In this document: in pieces, positions 44,864-53,752 of the stretch
Layout: the number at the start of each line of letters is the position of its first letter
Numbering within the stretch: the first letter of the stretch is position 1
Made by a program: the position numbers and the translations under genes
Notes under the pieces: generated by a model
Told to the model about the DNA's origin: nothing
What the model saw: only the letters and a program-made list of their open reading frames with translations
Databases searched by the model: none
Origin: Gulosibacter sediminis
GTDB lineage: Bacteria; Actinomycetota; Actinomycetes; Actinomycetales; Microbacteriaceae
Reading direction: 5' to 3'
Length of the DNA stretch: 64,000 nt
Assembly: GCF_023370115.1 (NCBI RefSeq)
Contig: NZ_CP097160.1
Location: 1,798,001-1,862,000, forward strand

Positions 44864-46407
44864 GCCGGGGTGCCTTTCTTTACTGGTGCCATGTGGCGCA
44901 TGAGCTCTTCTTGGTCGACGCCATTCGCGTCGAGTTCGCTCGTGATTTCGCCCTCAAAAATCGTGTAGATGCGGTCGGCCATGCCGATGAGTTCGGGCAG
45001 CTCGGACGAGATGAGCACGATCCCCTTGCCCGAGTCGGCGAGGCGGCGAATGATCTGGTAGATCTCGGCCTTCGCTCCGACGTCGATACCGCGGGTGGGC
45101 TCATCAAGGATGAGCAGCTCGGGCTCGGTGAACATCCACTTCGCGAGCACGACCTTCTGCTGATTGCCACCCGAGAGCGTGTCGACGCCGACCTCGACCG
45201 ACGGGGCGCGCATCCGCAGCTCTTGCCGGTACTGCTCGGCGTACTTCGCCTCGGCGAGGTCGTCGACGACCTGGCCGCGCGCGATGCGTGAGAGCTTCGC
45301 GCTCACGACCGAGGTCTTGATCGGGTCGAGCAGGTTGAGGCCGAGCGACTTGCGGTCCTCGCTCACGTAGGCGATACCCGCGCTGATCGCCTCCTTGACG
45401 GTGCGCAGTTTCACGGGCTTGCCGTGCATGAACGCCTCGCCCTCGAGCTTGTTGCCGTAGGCCTGGCCGAAGATGCTCATCGCGAGCTCAGTGCGGCCGG
45501 CGCCCATGAGGCCCGCGAAGCCGACGACCTCGCCCGCCCGCACCGTGAAGTTCGACGACTTCGCGACGAGGCGCGTCGGGTCGACCGGATGCTGCACCGT
45601 CCAGTCGCGCACCTCGAACAGCACGTCGCCGATGGTGGGCTCGTGCTCGGGGAATCGATTGCCGAGCGTGCGGCCGACCATGCCGCGAATGATGCGGTCC
45701 TCGTCGATCGTGCCGTCGACGACGAGCGACTCGATGCTGTGACCGTCGCGGATGATCGTGATCGTGTCGGAGATCTGCTCGATCTCGCCAAGCTTGTGCG
45801 AGATCATGATCGACGTCATGCCGCCCGCCTTGAGCTCCTCGAGTAGCTCGAGCAGCGCCTGCGAGTCGTTGTCGTTGAGCGCCGCTGTGGGCTCGTCGAG
45901 GATGAGCAGCTTCACGTCCTTCTCGAGCGCCTTCGCGATCTCGACGAGTTGCTGCTTGCCGACACCGAGGTACTTGATCGGGGTGTCGGGGTCTTCGTCC
46001 AGCCCGACGCGGTGCAGCAGGTCGATGGTGCGGCGTCGCGCCGTGTCCCAGTCGATCGCGATGCCGCGGCGCAGCTCGTGGCCGAGGAAGATGTTCTCGG
46101 TGATCGACAGCTCGGGAATGAGCGCGAGCTCCTGGTGGATGATGACGATGCCGGCGGCCTCGCTCGCAGCGATGTTGTTGAATCGCCGCACCTCACCCTG
46201 GAAGACGATGTCGCCCGTGTAGGTGCCGGCCGGGTAGACGCCCGACAGCACCTTCATGAGCGTCGACTTGCCCGCGCCGTTCTCGCCGCAGATCGCGTGG
46301 ATCTCGCCCTCGCGAACGCGGAGATTCACGTTCTCGAGCGCCTTGACACCTGGGAACTCCTTGGTGATATTCACCATTTCGAGCAGGTTCGCCTGACTCG
46401 TGGACAC
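44860..46407 (-). CDS. Sugar ABC transporter ATP-binding protein (MmsA/GguA-like, two ATPase domains)
   Basis: 515 residues with duplicated nucleotide-binding domains: Walker A GENGAGKST and Walker B LLILDEPTAAL in the first, signature LSGGNQQK and LLILDEPTRGID in the second, whose Walker A is degenerate (FAGLMGAGRTE) as normal for this class. GTG 46407 has GAGGAGG 5-6 nt upstream; GTG 46413 would have none. First gene of the transporter operon, with a promoter overlapping the end of the ROK repressor gene. Confidence 0.94.
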   Translation of the reverse strand: MSTSQANLLEMVNITKEFPGVKALENVNLRVREGEIHAICGENGAGKSTLMKVLSGVYPAGTYTGDIVFQGEVRRFNNIAASEAAGIVIIHQELALIPELSITENIFLGHELRRGIAIDWDTARRRTIDLLHRVGLDEDPDTPIKYLGVGKQQLVEIAKALEKDVKLLILDEPTAALNDNDSQALLELLEELKAGGMTSIMISHKLGEIEQISDTITIIRDGHSIESLVVDGTIDEDRIIRGMVGRTLGNRFPEHEPTIGDVLFEVRDWTVQHPVDPTRLVAKSSNFTVRAGEVVGFAGLMGAGRTELAMSIFGQAYGNKLEGEAFMHGKPVKLRTVKEAISAGIAYVSEDRKSLGLNLLDPIKTSVVSAKLSRIARGQVVDDLAEAKYAEQYRQELRMRAPSVEVGVDTLSGGNQQKVVLAKWMFTEPELLILDEPTRGIDVGAKAEIYQIIRRLADSGKGIVLISSELPELIGMADRIYTIFEGEITSELDANGVDQEELMRHMAPVKKGTPA

Positions 46408-46472
46408 CGGCACCTCCTCGTGCAGTGTTAGGGATTTCTCGCAGCACGTCGGCGTGATGCGTTCAATGAAAA

Positions 46473-46501
46473 AACCTACGGCCGTGGTTTGTTGCTGTCA
46501 A
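46473..46501 (-). promoter_or_regulatory. Promoter of the sugar ABC operon
   Basis: Minus strand -35 TTGACA (46496-46501), 17-bp spacer, -10 TAGGTT (46473-46478), 66 nt before the GTG. It overlaps the stop of the repressor gene. Confidence 0.65.
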
Positions 46502-47708
46502 CTCCTGAATGCAAACTCGTGCCGTCGGATTGCACGAGGTAGGCCAGTTCGTCAGCGCGTTCGAACGCGATTGCTGCCGCGCCGCGCGCGCCGCCGCCCT
46601 CGCCGAGCGTCGAGAGCTCGACCCGAGTACGCTCGGCCACAGAGGGAATCGCAAACCGCGCGAAGCCATCGCGAATCGCCTCGATGAATACGTCGCCGGT
46701 CTCGCTGAGCGGCCCGCCGACGACGACGAGCCGGGGCCCGAGCAGGTTCACCGCTGACGCGATCGACTGGCCGAGCGCGGTGCCCGCATCCTGCAGCACA
46801 CGCACCGTCGCGCGATGCCGTTCGTTCGCGAGCGTCACCAGCTCATCCCGCTTCACCTCACGGCCGAGCGCCTCGGTGAGGTGCTGCAGCACGACCGGCG
46901 TCGAGGCGACGGTTTCGAGGCAGCCGCGGTTGCCGCAGCGGCAGTGGCTGCCCGACGAGTCGACCGTCGAATGGCCGATCTCGCCCGCGATGCCGAAGCC
47001 GCCCGTGTAGAGCGAACCGCCGACGACGATGCCCGCGCCGATGCCGGTGCCGACCTTGACGAACATGTAGTCGCGTTCGTCGATCGCGGCGCCCCAGGTG
47101 CGCTCGGCAAGCGCGCCAGCATCGGCGTCGTTCGCGAATTGCACGGGCATGCCGAGGGCGCGTTCGACGTCGCTCGCGGTGCGCCCGAGCCACTCGGGCA
47201 GGATCGTGCCGTCGAGCACCTGGCCGCTCGCGCCGTCGATGGGGCCGGGGATCGCGACGACGATCGCGGCGACGTCATCATCGTCGCGCTCGTACTCGGC
47301 GAGGGATGCACTCAGCAGCTCGCGCACCCGGCGCAGCGACTCCTCGGCCGCGCTGCCGGAGGGCATCGACACCCGTCGTTCGGCGACGAGTTCGAGGCCC
47401 GGCGTCGCGAGCACGAGGCCGACGTGGCTGCGGCCGATATCGACCCCGACGGCAATGCGTCGGCTCGCGATGCGCGGCGTGACGAGGGTGGCTTTGCGAC
47501 CCGACGAGACGGTGTCGCTCGTGTCGACCATCCCCCGTTCGCGCAGGGTGCGCACGATCGACGAGACGCTCGCGTTCGAGAGCTGCGTTCGCCGGGCAAG
47601 TTCGGATTGCGTGGCCGGGCCCGCACTGATGAGCTCGCGCAAGATGGCGCGCTCATTGCTCACCCGCAGGGCGGCGGTTGAACCTGGACGTCGATGGCCG
47701 GAACGCAT
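46476..47708 (-). CDS. ROK family transcriptional repressor (NagC/XylR type)
   Basis: 410 residues: winged helix (LISAGPATQSELARRTQLSNASVSSIVRTLRERGMV) then a ROK sugar-sensing domain (VGVDIGRSHVGLVLA, GTGIGAGIVVGG, zinc motif HCRCGNRGCLETVAS). ATG 47708 is chosen: homology starts there and a -10-like CACTAT lies 6 nt upstream with TTGACA 17 bp before that, implying a leaderless mRNA. Divergent from a ROK kinase and directly upstream of the ABC operon, its probable targets. Confidence 0.9.
   Translation of the reverse strand: MRSGHRRPGSTAALRVSNERAILRELISAGPATQSELARRTQLSNASVSSIVRTLRERGMVDTSDTVSSGRKATLVTPRIASRRIAVGVDIGRSHVGLVLATPGLELVAERRVSMPSGSAAEESLRRVRELLSASLAEYERDDDDVAAIVVAIPGPIDGASGQVLDGTILPEWLGRTASDVERALGMPVQFANDADAGALAERTWGAAIDERDYMFVKVGTGIGAGIVVGGSLYTGGFGIAGEIGHSTVDSSGSHCRCGNRGCLETVASTPVVLQHLTEALGREVKRDELVTLANERHRATVRVLQDAGTALGQSIASAVNLLGPRLVVVGGPLSETGDVFIEAIRDGFARFAIPSVAERTRVELSTLGEGGGARGAAAIAFERADELAYLVQSDGTSLHSGVDSNKPRP
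46491..46509. promoter_or_regulatory. Shared 19-bp element, site A
   Basis: GTTGCTGTCAACTCCTGAA; 15 of 19 positions match site B at 47733-47751. Contains the -35 of the ABC promoter on the minus strand. Candidate ROK operator. Confidence 0.5.
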
Positions 47709-47732
47709 GTGGCTATAGTGGTTCCTGCGGTC

Positions 47733-47751
47733 GTTGCTGTCAAGACATGAA
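47733..47751. promoter_or_regulatory. Shared 19-bp element, site B
   Basis: GTTGCTGTCAAGACATGAA between the divergent repressor and kinase genes; contains TTGACA (47738-47743, minus) of the repressor promoter. Candidate autoregulatory operator. Confidence 0.5.
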
Positions 47752-47796
47752 AACAACTGGCCGAATTCACTCGAACTTCAAGGAAGAGGCTCGCGG

Positions 47797-48741
47797 ATGT
47801 CATCGACTGCCCCGACCGAGCGCGGCAGTGTGCTCGCCATCGACATTGGCGGCACGAAAATCGAGGCGGGCATCGTCACCGCCGAGGGCACGCTGGTGCC
47901 TGACTCGCGCGCGCGCGTCGCGACCGGCGCGGCCGCGAACTCCCCCGAGGGCTTCGACTCAGCGCTGCGGGATGCCGTGGCCCAGGCGAGCGCGCACCCC
48001 GCGTTCGACGACGTGGTCGGCGTCGGCATCGGCTCGGCCGGGCCGCTCGACCTCGGCGCCGGCACCGTGAGCCCCATCAACTTGCCGGGCGTGCGGGCCT
48101 TCCCGGTCGTGCGCACCGCGCGCGAGGCGAGCGGCCTGCAGCGCGTAAGCCTGCGGCTCGACGGCACCTCACTCGGCCTCGCCGAGCTCTGGCAGGGCGC
48201 CGCGCAGGGTGTGCGCAACGCCGTGATCTTCGTCGTCTCGACCGGCATCGGCGGCTGCGTCGTTACTGACGGCCGCGTCGTCGCCGGCGCGAGCGGCAAT
48301 GCCGGCCACCTCGGGCAGATGGTCGTCGACGTCGTCGATCCCGAGCATCCCGAGCGCGCGACGGTCGAGGGCCAGGCCTCAGGGATGCACGCGGTCGCCT
48401 GGGCGCGCGCGCACGGCTGGTCGGGCTCGACCGGTGAGGAGCTCGCCGCCGCGCACGCCGCGGGCGATGACACAGCCCTCGCCGCTGTCGAGCGGTCGGT
48501 GCAGGCGCTCGGGCGCGGCCTCGCGAGCTGCGCGAACCTGCTCAACAGCGAGCTCGCCGTCATGGGTGGCGGCTTCGCGCACGTGACCGAGGACTACCCG
48601 GCGCGCGTCGAGCGGGCCGCGCACACCGCATCCGTCAACGAGTTCGGCCGCGCGCTCCGCGTCGTGCGCGTGGGCCTCGGCGACGAGGCACCGCTCGTCG
48701 GCGCGGCCGCCCAGCTGCTCCACCCCGAGCTGCTCGCCTAG
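47797..48741 (+). CDS. ROK family sugar kinase (glucokinase-like)
   Basis: 314 residues. Phosphate loop LAIDIGGTKIEAGIV, substrate loop ASGNAGHLGQM, VVSTGIGGCVVTDG, VMGGGFA. The usual CxCGxxGCxE zinc motif is replaced by a cysteine-free ATVEGQASGMHAV segment, so it lacks the ROK zinc site. Kinase for the imported sugar is the natural inference. ATG 47797 with GGAAGAGG. Confidence 0.85.
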   Translation: MSSTAPTERGSVLAIDIGGTKIEAGIVTAEGTLVPDSRARVATGAAANSPEGFDSALRDAVAQASAHPAFDDVVGVGIGSAGPLDLGAGTVSPINLPGVRAFPVVRTAREASGLQRVSLRLDGTSLGLAELWQGAAQGVRNAVIFVVSTGIGGCVVTDGRVVAGASGNAGHLGQMVVDVVDPEHPERATVEGQASGMHAVAWARAHGWSGSTGEELAAAHAAGDDTALAAVERSVQALGRGLASCANLLNSELAVMGGGFAHVTEDYPARVERAAHTASVNEFGRALRVVRVGLGDEAPLVGAAAQLLHPELLA

Positions 48742-48794
48742 GCCTGCCTGCCGAAGTCTGCTCGCCGCCAGGGGCCCATCCCACCCCATCAATC

Positions 48795-48865
48795 CATAGG
48801 TGTTGCGTTTAGCCCCATTTCGCGGCTGATTTCGTCGAAACTTCGGCCTAAACGCAACATCTATG
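48795..48865. repeat. Palindromic repeat family 1, copy b
   Basis: 17-bp arms CATAGGTGTTGCGTTTA / complement with one mismatch. Loop CCCCATTTCGCGGCTGATTT and following bases nearly identical to copy c. Confidence 0.92.
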
Positions 48866-48896
48866 TGTGCAGCACCGCGGGCGGGCGCCGAGAGGG

Positions 48897-48922
48897 CAGC
48901 TCAGTTGTTCCTTCCTGAGCTG
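48897..48922. terminator. Stem-loop between kinase and lipoprotein genes
   Basis: CAGCTCAG / CTGAGCTG, 8-bp perfect stem with a 10-nt loop. No U-tract. The remainder of this 280-bp gap holds repeat copy b and an A8 run near 48962. Confidence 0.45.
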
Positions 48923-49021
48923 ACTTCTCACGGATTCCGCAACCAGCCATGGACTCGGCCACAAAAAAAAGCTAGCGTCGACTCAGACCGCCGAAGCTGC
49001 CGCAAGTAGGAGTTCGACCGC

Positions 49022-49390
49022 ATGTATTCAGACCAATCGTCACGCGGACTCCTCTCATCAATCGCAGCCGTCGGCGCGCTCACGCTGCTCGCTGGTTGCG
49101 CGTCATCGACGTCAATCAGCCAGGACGACTTCATCGAGGCTGCGGCTAACGCGGGGTATCGATGCACTGCGACGGTGCCAAATGACGAGCGGGTCACGAC
49201 CATCACCACTTGCCGCAATGCCGACGACCAAGAGAGCCTATTCGTCGTGTTCGATTCCTCCGACGAGGTACAAGGCGGGGACCTCATGTTCTACCAGGAC
49301 GGCGACGAGATTGTGTATGGCGACGACTGGATCGTCGTCGGCGACGACAAATCTGATGTCGATGCACTCGCCACAATCGTGAACGGTTAA
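49022..49390 (+). CDS. Small secreted lipoprotein, unknown function
   Basis: 122 residues. Signal peptide with lipobox LLAGC (cysteine 26); mature part acidic with two further cysteines (YRC, TTC) that could form a disulfide, resembling a small compact domain. TAGGAG lies 9 nt before ATG. Base composition is visibly less GC-rich than neighbours and the gene sits between two copies of palindromic family 1, suggesting foreign origin. No family recognised. Confidence 0.7.
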   Translation: MYSDQSSRGLLSSIAAVGALTLLAGCASSTSISQDDFIEAAANAGYRCTATVPNDERVTTITTCRNADDQESLFVVFDSSDEVQGGDLMFYQDGDEIVYGDDWIVVGDDKSDVDALATIVNG

Positions 49391-49404
49391 CGAAGCTCCA
49401 CCGC

Positions 49405-49475
49405 CATAGGTGTTGCGTTTGGCCCCATTTCGCGGCTGATTTCGCCGAAACTTGGGGCTAAACGCAACACCTATG
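49405..49475. repeat. Palindromic repeat family 1, copy c
   Basis: Perfect 16-bp arms CATAGGTGTTGCGTTT / complement, with inner GCCCCA pairing. Same orientation as copy b. Lies between the convergent lipoprotein and leuS ends. Confidence 0.93.
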
Positions 49476-49513
49476 AGGTGGGACGTGGCGTCGTCGGCGC
49501 GACGCCACTGTGC

Positions 49514-52024
49514 CTACTTCGCGACGATGTTCACGAACTTCGGCGCCTTGACGATCACCTTGCGGATGGTCGCGTCGCCGATCGCGCGCTGGGCGCCCTT
49601 GGCGTCGCGCGCGAGCTGCTCGAGCTCCGCATCCGTAATGTCGGGTGACACCTCGAGCTTGTCGCGCAGCTTGCCATTGACCTGCACGATCGCGGTGACG
49701 GTGTCGGCCACGAGCAGTGACGGGTCGGCCTCAGGCCAGACGATGTGCGCGAGGGCACCGCCGCGGGTGTCGGCCGGGTGGCCGAGCCGCTCCCACATGT
49801 CGGAGGCGACGTAGGGCGCGAACAGGTCGAGCACGAGCGCGATTGCCTCGGCACCCTCGCGCACGGCAGGGTCGGCGGCGCCGGGGCCCTGGTCGATCGC
49901 CTTGCGGATCGTGTTCGTGAGCTCCATCAGGCGCGCGATAACGACGTTGTACTTGAAGCCCTCGCCGAGCTGGCGCACGTCGTCCCAGAAGCGGGCGACG
50001 GCGCGGCGCGTGTCGAGGTCGCCCTCGGCAAAGTCCACCCCGGCCCGCGAGGTGACCTCGCCCGAGATTCGCCAGGCGCGCGCGAGGAACTTGCCCGAAC
50101 CGGCGAGCGACACGTCGGCCCAGTCGACGTCATCCTCGGGCGGCGAGGCAAACAGCATGGTCGTGCGCACCGCATCCACGCCGTGGCTGTTCAGCTCGTC
50201 GCCGAGCTTCACCGAGTTGCCCTTCGACTTCGACATCTTGGCGCCATTCATGATAACCATGCCCTGGTTGAGCAGCGCAGTGAAGGGCTCCTCGAACGGC
50301 ACGATGCCGAGGTCGTAGAGCACCTTCGTGATGAATCGTGCGTAAAGCAGGTGGAGGATCGCGTGCTCGACGCCGCCGATGTACTGGTCGACCGGCGCCC
50401 ACTTGCGCAGCTGCTCGGGGTCGAGGATCGCGTCGGCGTTGTTCGGCGACACGAAGCGCAGGAAGTACCACGACGAGTCGACGAAGGTGTCCATCGTGTC
50501 GGAGTCGCGCGTGGCCGCACGCCCGTCGGGCGTCGTCGTCTGTACCCAGCCCTCGGCGGCCGCGAGCGGCGACTTACCCTTCGGCTTGAGGTCGAGCCCC
50601 GCGCCGTCGGGCAGGCGCACCGGCAGCTGCTCGGCGGGCACCGGAATCTCGGTGCCGTCCTCGTCGTACATGATCGGGATTGGCGTGCCCCAGTAGCGCT
50701 GGCGCGAGATGAGCCAGTCGCGCAGACGGAAGTTCTTCGCAGCGCGGCCCGTGCCGCGCGTCCCGAGGATCTCGATGGCGCGGGCGATCGCCTCGACCTT
50801 GCGCAGGCCGTCGAGTTCGCCGGAGTTCACGAGTTCGCCGTCGCCCGCGAGGGCCTCGCCGCTCGCCTTGGGGTCGAGCTCATCCTCGGCCTCGTCGGGG
50901 CGCACGACAACGCGCACCGGCAGGTTGAATTCGCGCGCGAAGTCGAGGTCGCGCTGGTCGTGCGCCGGCACGGCCATGATCGCGCCGTGGCCGTAGTCGG
51001 CGAGCACATAGTCGCCCACCCAGATCGGCAGGCGTTCGCCGTTGAGCGGGTTGACGCCATAGCGCTCGATGAATAGGCCCGTCTTCGGGCGTTCGGCGTT
51101 CGCGCGGTCGATCGCGCTGAGCTTCTGCGTCGACTCGAGGTAGTCCTGGAACTTCATGCGCACCTCGGCGGAGGCACCCGCGACGAGCTCGGCCGCGAGG
51201 TCGCTGTCGGGCGCAACGACCATGAAGGTCGCACCGTAGAGCGTGTCGGGGCGCGTCGTGAACACCGTCACCGGCTCGCTGCGGCCCTCGATCTCAAACT
51301 CGACGTCGGCGCCCTCGGAGCGGCCGATCCAGTTGCGCTGCATGACGAGCACCTTGTGCGGCCAGTGACCCTCGAGCTGGTCGAGGTCGTCGAGCAGGCG
51401 GTCGGCGTACTCGGTGATGCGGAAGTACCACTGGTTGAGCTTCTTCTTCTCGACCACGGCGCCGCAGCGCTCACACGTGCCGTCGGCGAGCACCTGCTCG
51501 TTCGCGAGCACCGTCTGGTCGTTCGGGCACCAGTTCACCGCCGAGAACTTGCGGTACGCGAGGCCCTTTTCGTACATCTTGAGGAACAGCCACTGGTTCC
51601 AGCGGTAGTACTCCTCGTCGGAGGTGCGCAGCACGCGCGACCAGTCGAAGCTCACGCCGTAGCGCTGCATCGACTCGGCCTGCTGCGCGATGTTTTCGTA
51701 GGTCCAGTCGCGCGGGTCACCGCCGTTCTTGATCGCGGCGTTCTCGGCGGGCAGGCCGAACGAGTCCCAACCGACCGGGTGCAGCACGTTGAAGCCGCGG
51801 TGGCGCCAGTAGCGCGCGCAGGCGTCGCCGAGGGCGTACTGCTCGGCGTGGCCCATGTGCAGGTCGCCCGAGGGGTACGGGAACATGTCGAGCACGTACT
51901 TGCGGGGAAGCTCGGCGTCGGCGCGGTCCACGTCGAATAGGGCAAGGTCGTCCCAGATGGGTCGCCATTTTGCCTCGAGACGACGGAAGTCGTACTCGTC
52001 TTCGCGGGTCACCTCAGTGGTCAC
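49514..52024 (-). CDS. leuS: Leucyl-tRNA synthetase
   Basis: 836-residue class I synthetase charging tRNA-Leu. HIGH-type motif [19 protein letters not shown], editing domain with [14 protein letters not shown], zinc-like CERCG, KMSKS loop [12 protein letters not shown], and C-terminal anticodon-binding and small domains. GTG 52024 with GAGGA 5 nt upstream. A -10 TAGAAT lies at 52065-52070. Confidence 0.99.
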   Translation of the reverse strand: MTTEVTREDEYDFRRLEAKWRPIWDDLALFDVDRADAELPRKYVLDMFPYPSGDLHMGHAEQYALGDACARYWRHRGFNVLHPVGWDSFGLPAENAAIKNGGDPRDWTYENIAQQAESMQRYGVSFDWSRVLRTSDEEYYRWNQWLFLKMYEKGLAYRKFSAVNWCPNDQTVLANEQVLADGTCERCGAVVEKKKLNQWYFRITEYADRLLDDLDQLEGHWPHKVLVMQRNWIGRSEGADVEFEIEGRSEPVTVFTTRPDTLYGATFMVVAPDSDLAAELVAGASAEVRMKFQDYLESTQKLSAIDRANAERPKTGLFIERYGVNPLNGERLPIWVGDYVLADYGHGAIMAVPAHDQRDLDFAREFNLPVRVVVRPDEAEDELDPKASGEALAGDGELVNSGELDGLRKVEAIARAIEILGTRGTGRAAKNFRLRDWLISRQRYWGTPIPIMYDEDGTEIPVPAEQLPVRLPDGAGLDLKPKGKSPLAAAEGWVQTTTPDGRAATRDSDTMDTFVDSSWYFLRFVSPNNADAILDPEQLRKWAPVDQYIGGVEHAILHLLYARFITKVLYDLGIVPFEEPFTALLNQGMVIMNGAKMSKSKGNSVKLGDELNSHGVDAVRTTMLFASPPEDDVDWADVSLAGSGKFLARAWRISGEVTSRAGVDFAEGDLDTRRAVARFWDDVRQLGEGFKYNVVIARLMELTNTIRKAIDQGPGAADPAVREGAEAIALVLDLFAPYVASDMWERLGHPADTRGGALAHIVWPEADPSLLVADTVTAIVQVNGKLRDKLEVSPDITDAELEQLARDAKGAQRAIGDATIRKVIVKAPKFVNIVAK

Positions 52025-52064
52025 TGCGTCCTCTTTCGAATGTGCCGGAGCCTACAAGCTCCCT

Positions 52065-52070
52065 ATTCTA
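52065..52070 (-). promoter_or_regulatory. -10 box for leuS
   Basis: TAGAAT on the minus strand 41 bp before leuS, in the short cydC-leuS gap; no clear -35. A GGAGC/GCTCC hairpin follows in the leader. Confidence 0.45.
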
Positions 52071-52078
52071 GGCCGCCG

Positions 52079-53752
52079 CTAGAGCCGAAGTGTGGCGGTG
52101 ACGAGCGCGGGGTCGACCGGGGTGTGCGAAATAAGAATCACGGTGCGGTCGGCGGCGGCCGCGCCGAGCAGATCGGCGACGAGCGCGTCGGCCCGGCCGG
52201 GGTCGACGTTCGCGGTCGGTTCGTCGAGAATCAGCACCCGGAAGTCGGCGAGCAGCGCGCGGGCGAGCGCGATGCGCTGGGCCTGCCCGCCCGACACGAG
52301 CGTGCCGCGTTCGCCGACCGGCGCATCCAGGCCGCCCCGCTCACGCACCCACGCGCCGAGGCCGACGCGCTCGAGCGCGGCCGTGAGCTGCGCATCCGTC
52401 GCCTCGGTGTTCGCGAACAGCAGGTTCTGGCGAATCGACTCGTCGAATAGGTGCGCGCGCTGCTCGATGAGGCCGATGCCGCGGCGCACCGCGTCGGGCG
52501 AGAGCTCGCGCGCCTCGACGCCGCCGATCGTGTAGCTGCCGCGGTAGTCGAGGAACCGCACGAGCGCGTTCGCGAACGTGGTCTTGCCGGCGCCGGATTC
52601 CCCCGTCACGAGCAGGCGGCTGCCGGCCGGGATGCGCAGGTCGAGGCCGTCGAGCACCGGCTCGCTCGCGCCCGGCCAGAGCACGGATGCGCCGCGCAGC
52701 TCGAGGTCGAGGGGGCCGTCGGGGAGTTCCGTGCCGCCCTCGAACTCCTGCGGCAGCTCGGCGGGCACGTCGGCCGGCGCGGCCGAGGCGACGCGCTGCG
52801 CCGAGACGCGCACGCGGCGCCACGCGGCGATGGCCTGCGGCACCTGCGCGAACACCTCGAACAGCGCGAGCGGCACGAGCGCGGTGAGGGTGAGCAGCTC
52901 GGGCGCGAGCTCGCCGCGCACCGTCGGCTCGATGCCCCAGAACAGCGCACCGGCGGTCGCGAGCCCGGCGAAAACGGTGACGGTGCCCGTGACGATGCCC
53001 TCGCCGATCGAGCGGCGCACGAGGGCGCGGCGCAGCTGCGCGTCGGCATCGCGCACCTTCGCGAGCTGCGCGTCGAGGGCCCCGTAGGCCCGCAGGGTGG
53101 CGAGGTTCGTCACGGTGTCGTGGATGCGGTCGCTCAGTGCGCTGCGCAGGGGCGCGACGGCGCGGTCGGCCTGGCCGGCGATGCGCAGCTGCGCGCCGGT
53201 CGCGACGAGCAGGGCGGCGACGAGGCACGCGAGCAGCGTCAGCGCCGCGGGCCACGAGACGAGGCCGACGCCGATGACCGCGAGCACGGCGACGGCGAGC
53301 GACGACACGAGCGGCTCGACGACGCGGAGCGGATAGAACTGCAGCTCGTCGACGTCGTCGACGAGGCGCGCGAGCAGGTCGCCGCGGCGGGTCGTGCGCA
53401 AGCCCGCGGGCGCGAGCGGGATGAGTCGGTCGAGCAGGTCGACCCGGAGTTCGGCAAGCTGCCGGAACGACGCATCGTGGCCCATGAGCTGCCGCAGGTA
53501 GCGGAACACAGCGCGGCCGAGCGCGAAGGCGCGCACCGCGACGATCGCCCAGCCGAGCCAGAGGATGTGAATGATGAGCGACGCGCGAGTGATGAGGTAG
53601 GCGCTCGTCGCGAGCAGCAGCACGACGCTGAGGCCCCAGAGGATGCCCCAGGCGATAGCCGGCCAGATGCGGCGCGGCGCGGGCAGCGCGGCGTCGAGCA
53701 CACGGGCCTCATCGGCGCCGAGACCGGGGACGAGTCGTTCGGCGACGCTCAT
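52079..53752 (-). CDS. cydC: ABC exporter subunit CydC
   Basis: 557 residues: six-helix membrane domain and ATPase (Walker A TGESGAGKTT, signature LVSGGQAQR, RVLILDEPTANVD). With CydD exports thiols (cysteine/glutathione-type) or haem-related reductant needed to assemble cytochrome bd. Overlaps the cydD stop by 4 nt. Confidence 0.93.
   Translation of the reverse strand: MSVAERLVPGLGADEARVLDAALPAPRRIWPAIAWGILWGLSVVLLLATSAYLITRASLIIHILWLGWAIVAVRAFALGRAVFRYLRQLMGHDASFRQLAELRVDLLDRLIPLAPAGLRTTRRGDLLARLVDDVDELQFYPLRVVEPLVSSLAVAVLAVIGVGLVSWPAALTLLACLVAALLVATGAQLRIAGQADRAVAPLRSALSDRIHDTVTNLATLRAYGALDAQLAKVRDADAQLRRALVRRSIGEGIVTGTVTVFAGLATAGALFWGIEPTVRGELAPELLTLTALVPLALFEVFAQVPQAIAAWRRVRVSAQRVASAAPADVPAELPQEFEGGTELPDGPLDLELRGASVLWPGASEPVLDGLDLRIPAGSRLLVTGESGAGKTTFANALVRFLDYRGSYTIGGVEARELSPDAVRRGIGLIEQRAHLFDESIRQNLLFANTEATDAQLTAALERVGLGAWVRERGGLDAPVGERGTLVSGGQAQRIALARALLADFRVLILDEPTANVDPGRADALVADLLGAAAADRTVILISHTPVDPALVTATLRL

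Noticed and set aside
42300-46413. Sugar transporter as ribose (Rbs) or xylose (Xyl) specific
   Set aside because: Motifs fit the ChvE/Mms group broadly; specificity cannot be read from sequence, so no symbol was given.
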